Assembly: GCA_964630015.1 (NCBI GenBank)
Contig: CAZVTJ010000007.1
Span: 1 to 25,977 of the forward strand
Source of the DNA: CAZERT01 sp964630015
GTDB lineage: Bacteria; Patescibacteriota; Microgenomatia; UBA10105; UBA927
DNA: 25,977 nt
Direction: 5' to 3'
Both the position numbers and the translations under genes were made by a program. The notes below the pieces were generated by a model that searched no databases, was not told the origin of the DNA, and saw only the letters and a program-made list of their open reading frames with translations. Shown piece by piece: positions 14,329 to 22,838 of this stretch (the first letter of the stretch is position 1; each line of letters opens with the position of its first letter).

Positions 14329-15668
14329 GCAATACCATCTTTGAACCGGTGATCGGAATGGAGATCCACGTAGAACTTGCAACGAAGTCCAAAATGTTCT
14401 GCGGATGCAAAAACGATCCGTTTGGCGCGGATAAACCAAATATCTATACCTGCCCTGTCTGCCTTGGGTTGCCCGGTGCACTTCCGGTTGCCAATAAATT
14501 GGCAATCGAATGGACCGTGCTCTTGGGACAGGCGCTCAACTGTACCATTTCCCGGTTTTCGAAATTCGACAGGAAAAATTATTTTTATCCCGATCTGGCC
14601 AAAGGATACCAGATTTCCCAATACGATATGCCCCTGTGCACCAACGGCATCGTGCATTTGCCAGAGGGTGATGTGAGGATTACCCGCGTCCACTTGGAAG
14701 AAGACACCGGAAAGCTCCTTCATACCACTATCGACGGCAAACAGGTAACGCTTGTGGATTTCAACAGAAGCGGCGTACCGCTTGTGGAAATCGTAACTGA
14801 GCCGGATATCCATTCAAGCGATCATGCTAAAGCGTTCGTGAAAGCACTTCACCAGATTGTCCGCTATACCGGCATTTCCCACGCCGATTTGGAAAAAGGG
14901 AGTATGCGGCTTGAACCCAATATCTCGGTGCGGAACATGGGTGAAACGACGCTTCCGAACTATAAAGTTGAAGTGAAGAATATCAATTCCTTCAATTTCG
15001 TCAAAAAGGCAATTGATTTTGAGGTTAACCGGCATGTTGAACTGCTCAAGACCGGAAAAACGCCGATTCAAGAAACCCGGGGATATGTGGAAGACCGCGG
15101 AGTAACGCTGTCCCAACGGTCAAAGGAAGACGCAAAAGATTACCGTTATTTTCCGGAACCAGACATTCCGCCTATCCGTCTTTCGGAGCAAACAATTTCC
15201 GAAATTAAAACCCGTCTTCCCGAAATGCCGTCTTCTGTTATCGAAAGATTTACTAAAACATACGGTCTTTCTCCTGAAAGCAGCAGACTGTTGACAGAAA
15301 CTCCGGAGCGAAAAAATCACTTCGAAGCCTGCATACGGGCATTGCAAAAAGCTACTACAACGATTACACCGACCGATCTCGCCAATTACTGCATCAACAA
15401 AAAAATTCCGGAAACAATGGATCCCCAAACCGTGATTACGGCGTTGGTGGAGGCAAAACGCGCATCCGATATTCCGCCTGAACTAATTACGGCATCGGTC
15501 ATCAAAGTTCTTGCAGGACAACCAAAAGCCGTTTCCGATTACCAGTCCGGGAAAACCGGTGTCCTTATGTTTCTTGTTGGATTGGTAAAGCGGGATTTGG
15601 CGGGAAAAGGCGATGCCGGAGTCATCCAAAAAACAATAACGGATCACATAACACACACCAATGGCTGA
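14325..15668 (+). CDS. gatB: Aspartyl/glutamyl-tRNA amidotransferase subunit B
   Basis: A 447-residue GatB, the kinase and transamidase subunit that activates Glu or Asp on misacylated tRNA and accepts ammonia from GatA. I chose the ATG at 14325 over one six codons earlier because it forms the ATGA overlap seen throughout this operon and gives MSNTIFEPVIGMEIHVEL. The zinc site cysteines C26, C28, C43 and C46 (CGC and CPVC) are present, and LEEDTGKLLH and the FNRSGVPLVEIVTEPD motif mark the catalytic cradle. The C-terminal helical/YqeY-like tail (about 290-447) is complete. Slightly short for the family (about 475), without a missing block. Confidence 0.97.
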   Translation: MSNTIFEPVIGMEIHVELATKSKMFCGCKNDPFGADKPNIYTCPVCLGLPGALPVANKLAIEWTVLLGQALNCTISRFSKFDRKNYFYPDLAKGYQISQYDMPLCTNGIVHLPEGDVRITRVHLEEDTGKLLHTTIDGKQVTLVDFNRSGVPLVEIVTEPDIHSSDHAKAFVKALHQIVRYTGISHADLEKGSMRLEPNISVRNMGETTLPNYKVEVKNINSFNFVKKAIDFEVNRHVELLKTGKTPIQETRGYVEDRGVTLSQRSKEDAKDYRYFPEPDIPPIRLSEQTISEIKTRLPEMPSSVIERFTKTYGLSPESSRLLTETPERKNHFEACIRALQKATTTITPTDLANYCINKKIPETMDPQTVITALVEAKRASDIPPELITASVIKVLAGQPKAVSDYQSGKTGVLMFLVGLVKRDLAGKGDAGVIQKTITDHITHTNG

Positions 15669-18600
15669 TTTTGTCCACCTTCATACGCATAGTGAATTTT
15701 CCCTTCTGGACGGGCTTGGGAAGCTTGACCTTCTGATTGCCCGCGCGCAATCATTTGGGATGGATGCACTTGCTGTTACGGATCACGGGTCGATGTATGG
15801 AAGCTTCAAGTTCTACATGAAGGCAGTTGCCGCAGGCATAAAACCGATTATCGGGGTTGAAACATACGTTGCCAGAAGGTCCAGGCTGGACAAGGAGGCA
15901 AAGATCGATACGGAACCGTACCATCTGATTTTGCTTGCGGAAAATGAAACCGGATATAAAAACCTCATGAAGCTGGTGACCATTTCGTACCTGGAAGGAT
16001 ATTATTACCGCCCGCGGATAGATTTTGAAACATTATCCGCCCATCACGACGGACTTATCTGTCTTTCGGCGTGCCTGCAGGGTCAGATTCCGCAACTTCT
16101 GCTTCGGGATGAAGTGGATAAAGCCGAAGAAGTCGCATCTTCGTATGCAACGCTTTTCGGACCCGACCATTACTATATCGAGCTCCAGCGGCATCCGGCA
16201 ATCGAGCAATGCGATCCGACAAACGAAAAGCTGGTAAAGCTTGCCAAAAAGCTCCGCCTTCCCATTGTGGCAACAAACGATATCCACTATGTGAGCCCCC
16301 AGGATGCCGAAGCGCAGGATATTTTGCTTTGTATCCAAACCCAGCATACGGTTTTGGAAAAAAACCGCCCCATGACTATGATTTCCTCACCTGATTTCTA
16401 TATGCGTTCCCCTGAGGAGATGAAGGAGTTGTTTGCCCAGTGGCCGGAAGCTATCGAAAATACCGTCCGGATTGCCAATATGTGCAATATTGAGCTTTCG
16501 GTGGGGCAGTGGCATTTACCGAAATTTCCCTGTCCTGACAATTTGTCCTCCGAAGAGTACCTGAAACAGCTGGTGGAAGAACGGGTAGGAACCATATACC
16601 CAGCCATGACGGAAGAACTTCGAAAACGGATTGATTATGAGTTTGAAATTATCAGCAAAAAGGGCTACGCCCCATACTTTTTGATTGTCGGGGATTTCGT
16701 CAACTGGGCAAAAGACAACGGGATCGGGGTCGGCCCCGGACGCGGATCTGCCGCAGGGTCCGTCATCTGCAGGATTTTAAACATTACCGGTATCGATCCG
16801 CTGTTTTTTAAACTTCCGTTTGAGCGGTTTTTAAACCCGTTCCGGCCATCAGCTCCGGATATCGATCTTGATTTTGCCGACGACCGGCGGGATGAAGTCA
16901 TTGCCTATGTGACGCAAAAATTCGGTGATGATAAGGTTGCCCAGATCATAACGTTTGGAACCATGGAGGCCAAAGGTGCGGTACGGGATGCGGGACGCGC
17001 GCTTGGTATGCCGTATGCAAAACCCGACAGGATTTCCCGTATGATTCCGATGGGTATGCAGGGGGCACAGATGACGCTGGATAAGGCGCTCGAACTTTCA
17101 TCTGAGCTTGCACTTGCCTACAGAACCGAACCGGAGACGAAAAAACTGATCGATGTGGCAAAAAAACTGGAAGGCGTTGCACGGCATTCTTCTGTCCATG
17201 CAGCCGGCGTCGTTATCGCAGACAAACCACTTGTGGAATATACGCCGCTCCAGAAAGAGGCAAGAGGCGAACGCATTATTACCCAATACGACATGTATAC
17301 CGTTGGGGAAAACGGCGTCGGTCTTCTGAAAATGGATTTTCTTGGTCTTCGCAACCTAACAATCCTTTCCCAGGCGCTTGCCTATATCAAAAAAACGCAG
17401 GGGAAGACCATTGAGCTTTCCTCCATACCCATAGACGACAAAAAAACCTACGATATGCTATCGAGTGCTGAAACAACAGGTATTTTCCAGCTTGAGTCCG
17501 CCGGTATGCGCAGATATATCAAGGAACTTAAACCCTCCAATATTTTTGATCTTATGGCAATGGTTGCGCTTTACCGTCCCGGACCGATGCAGACTATTCC
17601 CGAATTCATCAAACGAAAGCATGATCCCAAAAGCATTACGTATCCTGACCCCCGCCTGAAGGATGTTCTATCCCAGTCCTATGGCATTATTGCCTATCAG
17701 GATGACGTGCTCCTTACCGCCATTACACTTGCCGGGTATTCCTGGGGAGATGCCGACAAGCTGCGCAAAGCCGTCGGAAAGAAAATTCCATCGGAGATGA
17801 AAAAACAGCGGGAGCATTTTATCCAGGGGTGCCAGGATAACGGCCTGAGCAAAACCAAAGCGGAAGAAATATTTAACCTCATTGAACCGTTTGCCGGGTA
17901 TGGATTCAACAAAGCCCATGCCGCCTGTTATGCCATGATTGCTTACCAGACTGCTTATCTGAAGGCAAATTATCCGGTTGAATATATGACGGCAGTCTTA
18001 ACAGCCGAATCCCGGGCCAATACCGGTCCGGCACGGGATGAAAAAATAACCGCAATTGTCGCGGAGTGTGCCAGGATGAATATCGGTTTGCTTCCGCCGG
18101 ACATCAATACGTCCGATGTTGAATTTTCCATCGAAGGGCCGCGGATACGGCTTGGACTTTCGGCTGTGAAAAATGTCGGAGGCGCGGCTATCGATGCCAT
18201 TTTGGAGGGCCGCAAAGGCGGACCGTTCCATTCGATTTCCGATTTTACCCGTAGGGTAGACGTATCGAAAGTCAACAGGAAAACGTTTGAAAGTCTTATC
18301 CGTGCCGGCGCCATGGATTCGTTCGGAAAGCGATCAGCGCTTCTATCCGCCATTCCGCTTGTCCTTGCCGATGCCCACAAAAGCAAAAAAGTTATTGATA
18401 CCGGGCAATCCGGATTATTTGATACCCAGGAGCGCGATACGAAAGCCCTTGACGTTGAGCTTCCGGATATTCCGGAGCTTTCCCGCAACGAGATACTGTT
18501 TTCTGAAAAGGAACTCCTGGGATTTTATCTTACCGAACATCCGCTTTCCCAGTATGCGACGGTAATTGCCTCGTTTGCGACTACTCCGATAGCAGAAATC

Positions 18601-18873
18601 ACGGTGGATCGCATCGGCGACCGAATAACGGTGATCGGCATGATTACGGATATCAAAAAAATCATTACGAAGGCAGGTAACCATGAAATGGCGTTTTTGA
18701 AAGTGGAAGACCTGACGGGATCAATTGAAATGGTTATATTTCCCAAGGTATACGCAAAGGCAGTATCGCTTCTTACCCCGGACCATGTTATCCGGGTCAG
18801 CGGAAAAGTGGATGCAAAAGACACACGACTTACGATTTTGGTGGATGATATTGCCGATGTAGTCCTCAAATAA
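15661..18873 (+). CDS. dnaE: DNA polymerase III alpha subunit
   Basis: A 1070-residue C-family replicative polymerase. The PHP domain (about 1-280) starts FVHLHTHSEFSLLDG and keeps all nine metal ligands of active PHP exonucleases: H8, H10, D17, H42, E67, H88, C138, D207 and H209. The palm carries PDIDLDFADDR, with D400 and D402 matching the catalytic pair of E. coli (D401/D403), and GPGRGSAAGS binds the nucleotide. The tandem helix-hairpin-helix region follows. Q916-S-G-L-F920 matches the internal beta-clamp-binding motif. The OB domain (about 975-1065) is last; the C-terminal tau-binding domain found in E. coli is absent. The start overlaps gatB by 8 bases. Confidence 0.97.
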   Translation: MADFVHLHTHSEFSLLDGLGKLDLLIARAQSFGMDALAVTDHGSMYGSFKFYMKAVAAGIKPIIGVETYVARRSRLDKEAKIDTEPYHLILLAENETGYKNLMKLVTISYLEGYYYRPRIDFETLSAHHDGLICLSACLQGQIPQLLLRDEVDKAEEVASSYATLFGPDHYYIELQRHPAIEQCDPTNEKLVKLAKKLRLPIVATNDIHYVSPQDAEAQDILLCIQTQHTVLEKNRPMTMISSPDFYMRSPEEMKELFAQWPEAIENTVRIANMCNIELSVGQWHLPKFPCPDNLSSEEYLKQLVEERVGTIYPAMTEELRKRIDYEFEIISKKGYAPYFLIVGDFVNWAKDNGIGVGPGRGSAAGSVICRILNITGIDPLFFKLPFERFLNPFRPSAPDIDLDFADDRRDEVIAYVTQKFGDDKVAQIITFGTMEAKGAVRDAGRALGMPYAKPDRISRMIPMGMQGAQMTLDKALELSSELALAYRTEPETKKLIDVAKKLEGVARHSSVHAAGVVIADKPLVEYTPLQKEARGERIITQYDMYTVGENGVGLLKMDFLGLRNLTILSQALAYIKKTQGKTIELSSIPIDDKKTYDMLSSAETTGIFQLESAGMRRYIKELKPSNIFDLMAMVALYRPGPMQTIPEFIKRKHDPKSITYPDPRLKDVLSQSYGIIAYQDDVLLTAITLAGYSWGDADKLRKAVGKKIPSEMKKQREHFIQGCQDNGLSKTKAEEIFNLIEPFAGYGFNKAHAACYAMIAYQTAYLKANYPVEYMTAVLTAESRANTGPARDEKITAIVAECARMNIGLLPPDINTSDVEFSIEGPRIRLGLSAVKNVGGAAIDAILEGRKGGPFHSISDFTRRVDVSKVNRKTFESLIRAGAMDSFGKRSALLSAIPLVLADAHKSKKVIDTGQSGLFDTQERDTKALDVELPDIPELSRNEILFSEKELLGFYLTEHPLSQYATVIASFATTPIAEITVDRIGDRITVIGMITDIKKIITKAGNHEMAFLKVEDLTGSIEMVIFPKVYAKAVSLLTPDHVIRVSGKVDAKDTRLTILVDDIADVVLK

Positions 18874-18881
18874 TTTCGTCG

Positions 18882-18910
18882 TTGACAGGACAAAACGGTA
18901 TTTTTACAAT
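18882..18910 (+). promoter_or_regulatory. Promoter of the ATP synthase operon
   Basis: A consensus TTGACA (18882-18887), an ideal 17-base spacer and TACAAT (18905-18910) form the best promoter in the window. Transcription should begin near 18917. The 80-90 base leader before atpZ holds a weak AT-rich hairpin (TAGAAA 18922-18927 with TTTCTA 18933-18938). Confidence 0.8.
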
Positions 18911-19006
18911 ACATGTGCCAGTAGAAAGAAAATTTCTATTGGATTTTTATTTGTGGAATTTAGGAATAACACCGAATCAGACCTGGTATTTACGCAAAAA
19001 CCGGCG

Positions 19007-19234
19007 ATGGTAAAAAGAGTGAAATCGACCGGATGGGAATACCTTGGATACGCAGGACAGGTTGGGTTTTTGGTTGCCGGACCGATTTGTTTGGGTGTAT
19101 TGGCAGGAAAATGGCTAGACTCGTCAAACGGATGGTACCCGAAAGCAACACTTACGGGTCTGGGAATCGGATTTTTCTTTTCCATAATCGGATTTATAAA
19201 TTTTGTCCGTGAAATCGTAAAAAAACGGACATAA
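19007..19234 (+). CDS. atpZ: AtpZ/AtpI-like ATP synthase accessory membrane protein
   Basis: A 75-residue protein with two membrane helices (about 12-32 and 43-65), of the ATPase_gene1 (AtpZ) type that stands first in many atp operons and helps assembly of the c-ring or ion supply. The pattern YAGQVGFLVAGPICLGVLAG then KWLDSSNGWYPKATLTGLGI is typical, with the GxxLD motif between the helices. I prefer the ATG at 19007; a GTG at 18953 in the same frame would add 18 hydrophilic residues. Neither has a Shine-Dalgarno sequence. It lies in a leader behind a strong promoter and 16 bases before atpB. Confidence 0.8.
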   Translation: MVKRVKSTGWEYLGYAGQVGFLVAGPICLGVLAGKWLDSSNGWYPKATLTGLGIGFFFSIIGFINFVREIVKKRT

Positions 19235-19250
19235 AGGAGTTATTGCAGCC

Positions 19251-20123
19251 ATGCCACATATTTCTCTGTCAGCTGAAACGCTTTGGCATCTTGGTCCGTT
19301 GCCGATAACGAATTCACTTCTTGCCACCTGGACGGTGATGATCCTGTTGACCCTATTTTCCCTTGCAGCAACTAAACACGTAACCTTAATTCCCACATCA
19401 AACATAACCCAGATTGCAGAAATGATGCTGGATGCACTTTGGAATTTCTTTTCCTCGATTTTGGGTCATAACACGAAAAAAATCTTTCCTCTTGCCGCTT
19501 CACTTTTTATCTTTATCATCATTGCAAATTGGGAAGGGCTTCTGCCGGGAGTCGGAACTGTCGGAATTTTCCGTTCGGAACAAAGCGAAGCGACCCACGT
19601 GACAACGGTGGCCAAACAGGAAGTACAAAACGAAAAATTGGTTGTTTCCCATGAAAGTACAGCCGCCGTGACGGCAAAACAGACCGAGAAGGTTACACCG
19701 GATGAAAACCCGGAAAAAAAGGAAGATGCGGAATTTATCCCGCTGCTTCGTGCTGCGACAGCTGACCTTAACATGACGCTTGCGCTTGCGATCATTGCGG
19801 TGATTGCCATGCAGTATTTCGGTTTTACCGCGCTGGGCGCGCATTATTCCAAACGCTATTTTAACTTCACAAACCCCATCATGTTTTTTATCGGAATTCT
19901 GGAAATCATTTCGGATCTTTCCAAAATCATTTCGTTTGCATTCCGGTTGTTCGGCAATATTTTTGCCGGAGAGGTACTGCTGACGATCATTGCATTCCTG
20001 ATGCCTTTTATTGCACCGACACCGTTTTTGTTCCTGGAGCTGTTTGTCGGGTTTATCCAGGCTCTTGTCTTTTCAACGCTCACCAGTGTATTTATCAATG
20101 TTGCCATATCACATGAGGAGTAA
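19251..20123 (+). CDS. atpB: ATP synthase Fo subunit a
   Basis: A 290-residue subunit a, which forms the two half-channels for protons beside the c-ring. The essential Arg is in FAFRLFGNIFAGEVLL (about 224-240), and the LLRAATADLNMTLALA segment marks the third helix. Between GLLPGVGTVGIF (about 107) and PLLRAATADLN (about 164) lies an insert of about 55 residues, rich in Lys, Glu, Thr, Val and Gln and with almost no aromatic residues. It should hang outside the cell next to the entry channel. AAAGGAG lies 12 bases before the ATG. Otherwise complete and in the normal place in the operon. Confidence 0.95.
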   Translation: MPHISLSAETLWHLGPLPITNSLLATWTVMILLTLFSLAATKHVTLIPTSNITQIAEMMLDALWNFFSSILGHNTKKIFPLAASLFIFIIIANWEGLLPGVGTVGIFRSEQSEATHVTTVAKQEVQNEKLVVSHESTAAVTAKQTEKVTPDENPEKKEDAEFIPLLRAATADLNMTLALAIIAVIAMQYFGFTALGAHYSKRYFNFTNPIMFFIGILEIISDLSKIISFAFRLFGNIFAGEVLLTIIAFLMPFIAPTPFLFLELFVGFIQALVFSTLTSVFINVAISHEE

Positions 20124-20156
20124 ACGTATCCATTATTAATCTTGAAAGGAGGACCT

Positions 20157-20384
20157 ATGGATGCAGAAGTTATAAAAATTATAATGACAGGTGCCACAAT
20201 TGCAGTTGGCGGTATCGTACCGGCTATGGCAATTGGTCTTATTACCGGAAAATCGGTAGAAGCAATCGGCCGGAATCCGGAATCAGCAGGGGATGTACGT
20301 ACATCTATGATTTTGGGTGTTGCGTTTGCTGAAGCTATCGCAATTTACGCACTTGTTACGGCACTGATCATTAAATTCGTGTAA
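20157..20384 (+). CDS. atpE: ATP synthase Fo subunit c
   Basis: A 75-residue proteolipid forming the rotating c-ring. Two helices flank the polar loop R39-N40-P41. E59 in AFAEAIAIYALV is the ion-binding carboxylate. The residues that create a sodium site (Gln in helix 1, Ser/Thr after the Glu) are replaced by Ile and Ala, so proton coupling is the better reading. I chose the ATG at 20157, 4 bases after an excellent AAAGGAGG; a TTG 15 bases upstream would lie before that site. The strong ribosome site fits the high copy number of this subunit. Confidence 0.96.
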   Translation: MDAEVIKIIMTGATIAVGGIVPAMAIGLITGKSVEAIGRNPESAGDVRTSMILGVAFAEAIAIYALVTALIIKFV

Positions 20385-20437
20385 CGCTCGGGTTCGAAGC
20401 GGCGGGATGCGTCCGTTTCGTCCGGAGGAAGGATCGT

Positions 20438-20938
20438 ATGGATAAACTAGGGATTGAACCGACACTGCTTATCGCACAGCTGGTGAATTTCAGCATTATT
20501 CTTTTTGTGCTTTCGAAGTTACTCTATAAGCCAATTATGGCAATGCTGGAAAAACGTAAAAAAACCATTGCCGAAGGCGTTGCACTGACAGAGTCACTTA
20601 AAGCCGAGGAAGAAAAACTTGCCCAAAAGCGGGAAAAAGTTCTTGCCGAAGCACGGTCCGATGCCCGGGAAATGATCGAAGAAGCAAAGAAACAGGCTAA
20701 AGAAGAAGGATACGGCATTATCGAGCATGCCCGAAGCGAAGCGGATGACATTATCGAAAAAGGAAAGCGGGAAGTCGCCTTCGAGCGGGAAGCCATGCAA
20801 AAAGGCGTCGAGCGGGAAGCAATTGAACTTGCCGAGGTTATGGCATCCAAGCTTCTTGCCCAGACCCTGAAAGATGACATGCAGCATGAAATCATTAAAA
20901 AACAGCTGAAGCAGATTTCCAAACTGAAGGTGTCGTAA
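20438..20938 (+). CDS. atpF: ATP synthase Fo subunit b
   Basis: A 166-residue peripheral-stalk subunit. One N-terminal membrane helix (about 10-30) is followed by an unbroken charged helix rich in Ala, Glu, Lys and Arg, the dimeric coiled coil that holds F1 against rotation. LLYKPIMAMLEKRKKTI at about 28-44 is the standard neck. GGAGGAAGG lies 5-8 bases before the ATG. A 53-base gap after atpE contains two GTCCG repeats and may fold, possibly adjusting the ratio of c to b. Confidence 0.95.
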   Translation: MDKLGIEPTLLIAQLVNFSIILFVLSKLLYKPIMAMLEKRKKTIAEGVALTESLKAEEEKLAQKREKVLAEARSDAREMIEEAKKQAKEEGYGIIEHARSEADDIIEKGKREVAFEREAMQKGVEREAIELAEVMASKLLAQTLKDDMQHEIIKKQLKQISKLKVS

Positions 20939-20950
20939 AAGGAATACGGT

Positions 20951-21307
20951 ATGGATACATCACTCATAAAAGATGCGAAAGGATTTGTTGACAGCGTTGT
21001 CGGATATCTGAAAAAGGATAAGAAGGCAGCAGGTCAATTGCCCAAAGTCCAGTCGCTTCTGACGAAAGTCAGTTCGCAAGCCCAAAAGGAATCACAGGCA
21101 ATTGTGGAAACCGCAATCGTCCTTGATGAAAAAGAGAAGGATGATCTTGCCCACATGCTTGCGAATATGTTTGGCCATCCGATGACACTTGTCGAAAAGG
21201 TCAATCCCGAAGTTCTCGCCGGCATCCGTATCCAGGTTGCCGATTGGATCGTCGACACGACATACCGTACACAGTTACAAACAATGTCCGCATTATTAAC
21301 GAGGTAA
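20951..21307 (+). CDS. atpH: ATP synthase F1 subunit delta, short form
   Basis: Only 118 residues against about 175-180 in most bacteria. The C-terminal part is canonical: IVETAIVLDEKEKDDLAHML followed by the family end motif NPEVLAGIRIQVADWIVDTT. The N-terminal six-helix domain that caps the alpha subunits is reduced to about 45 residues (KGFVDSVVGYLKKDKKAA and LPKVQSLLTKVSSQ). AAAGGA precedes the ATG by 8 bases and no upstream in-frame coding is lost, so this is a genuinely short protein and not a frameshift. Position between atpF and atpA supports the call. Confidence 0.88.
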   Translation: MDTSLIKDAKGFVDSVVGYLKKDKKAAGQLPKVQSLLTKVSSQAQKESQAIVETAIVLDEKEKDDLAHMLANMFGHPMTLVEKVNPEVLAGIRIQVADWIVDTTYRTQLQTMSALLTR

Positions 21308-21310
21308 TCT

Positions 21311-22822
21311 ATGAGTCAGGATCTAACCAAAACGATAGCAGCAACACTTGCCAAGAAACTTGAAAGCTTTGATGAGGAAGTGAAAGCGCGGCGTGTCGGG
21401 AAGATCCAGACGGTTGCGGACGGCGTTGTGCGTGTCAGCGGGTTGCCAAATGTTGCGTATCTTGAAATCGTGCAGTTTGAAAATGGCGTGAAGGGTTTTG
21501 CCATCAATCTGGAAGAGGAATCCGTCGGCGTTATCGTGTTGGGTGACTATCTGGGTCTTAAGGAAGGCGATGAAGTAACGGCAACCGGCGAACTACTGTC
21601 TCTTCCCGTCGGGGAAGAATTCCTTGGTCGTGTGATTACCCCGCTTGGGGAGCCAATTGACGGGAAAGGTCCGATCAAATCCACAAAACGCTATCCTATG
21701 GAAAAGATCGCTCCGTCCGTCATGTACCGCCAGCAAGTCAATACGCCGCTCCAAACAGGGATAAAAGCCATTGATTCCATGATTCCCATCGGACGTGGGC
21801 AACGGGAACTGATTATCGGGGACCGCAATACCGGAAAAACGGCAATTGCCGTCGATACCATCATCAACCAGAAAAACGAAGGCGTTGTTTCCATCTATGT
21901 TGCTATCGGGCAAAAAACGTCCCGTATTGCACAACTTGTATCCGATCTGGAAAAACACGGGGCAATGAAACATACGATATTGGTTGTTGCTTCGGCAAGC
22001 GATCCGGCGACGTACCAGTACCTTGCACCGTATGCGGGGTGTGCAATCGGTGAATACTTCATGGACCAAGGGAAAGACGCCCTTGTCGTCTATGACGACC
22101 TTTCCAAACACGCATGGGCGTACCGGCAAATTTCCCTTACGCTCCGGCGTCCATCCGGCCGGGAAGCATATCCGGGAGATGTTTTCTATCTCCACAGCCG
22201 GCTTCTGGAACGGGCATGCCGCCTGGATAAAGCCCATGGCGGAGGGTCCCTTACAGCCCTTCCCATTATCGAAACGCAGGCAAACGACCTTTCCGCATAC
22301 ATTCCGACCAACGTTATTTCCATTACCGACGGACAGATTTTTCTGGAACCGGATTTGTTTAACGCAGGACAGCGTCCCGCAGTCAACGTCGGTATTTCCG
22401 TTTCCCGTGTCGGCGGAACGGCACAGAATAAGGCAATGAAAAAAGTCGGCGGAAACCTTCGGCTTGACCTTGCCCAATACCGGGCACTTGCCGCGTTTGC
22501 ACAGTTTTCGACCGATCTTGATGCCGCCACCAAACAGCAGATCGATCGCGGATCACGGATGGTGGAACTGTTTAAACAGGGCCAATTCCAGCCGATGCCT
22601 GTGGAAAATCAGGTTGTCATTCTCTGGGCAGGGACAAAAGGCTATTTGGATGATGTTCCGGTTGCCAATATCGTGACATTCGAGCGGGATTTCCTGGATT
22701 TCGTGGAAAAATCAGCCCAAAAAACACTTACCGCGCTGGCAAAAGAACGGCAAATTACACCGGAAATCGAAGAAGGACTGAAAAAAGCAATAGAAACGTT
22801 TAAAAAATCGCGGAACGCATAA
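21311..22822 (+). CDS. atpA: ATP synthase F1 subunit alpha
   Basis: A 503-residue non-catalytic nucleotide-binding subunit. The P-loop is GDRNTGKT at about 170-177, with the lysine at K176. The domain entry motif PIGRGQRELIIGDRNTGKT, the Arg-finger region VSRVGGTAQ (about 367-375), and LAQYRALAAFAQFSTDLD are all typical. Length is normal. It starts 3 bases after the delta stop with GAGG 6 bases before the ATG. Confidence 0.98.
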   Translation: MSQDLTKTIAATLAKKLESFDEEVKARRVGKIQTVADGVVRVSGLPNVAYLEIVQFENGVKGFAINLEEESVGVIVLGDYLGLKEGDEVTATGELLSLPVGEEFLGRVITPLGEPIDGKGPIKSTKRYPMEKIAPSVMYRQQVNTPLQTGIKAIDSMIPIGRGQRELIIGDRNTGKTAIAVDTIINQKNEGVVSIYVAIGQKTSRIAQLVSDLEKHGAMKHTILVVASASDPATYQYLAPYAGCAIGEYFMDQGKDALVVYDDLSKHAWAYRQISLTLRRPSGREAYPGDVFYLHSRLLERACRLDKAHGGGSLTALPIIETQANDLSAYIPTNVISITDGQIFLEPDLFNAGQRPAVNVGISVSRVGGTAQNKAMKKVGGNLRLDLAQYRALAAFAQFSTDLDAATKQQIDRGSRMVELFKQGQFQPMPVENQVVILWAGTKGYLDDVPVANIVTFERDFLDFVEKSAQKTLTALAKERQITPEIEEGLKKAIETFKKSRNA

Positions 22823-22838
22823 AAGTTCCGTACGCGCT

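Noticed and set aside
12900..14330. Recoded UGA (glycine) as in some CPR lineages
   Set aside because: TGA ends gatC, gatA, gatB and murT exactly at overlaps with the next start, and no in-frame TGA interrupts a recognised gene.
18922..18938. Hairpin in the atp leader as an attenuator or riboswitch
   Set aside because: The stem is six A/T-rich pairs without a competing structure or T tract, too weak to call.
21593..22477. Long 294-codon open frame antisense to atpA
   Set aside because: It mirrors a highly conserved gene, has no recognisable protein pattern, and follows from the codon bias of atpA.
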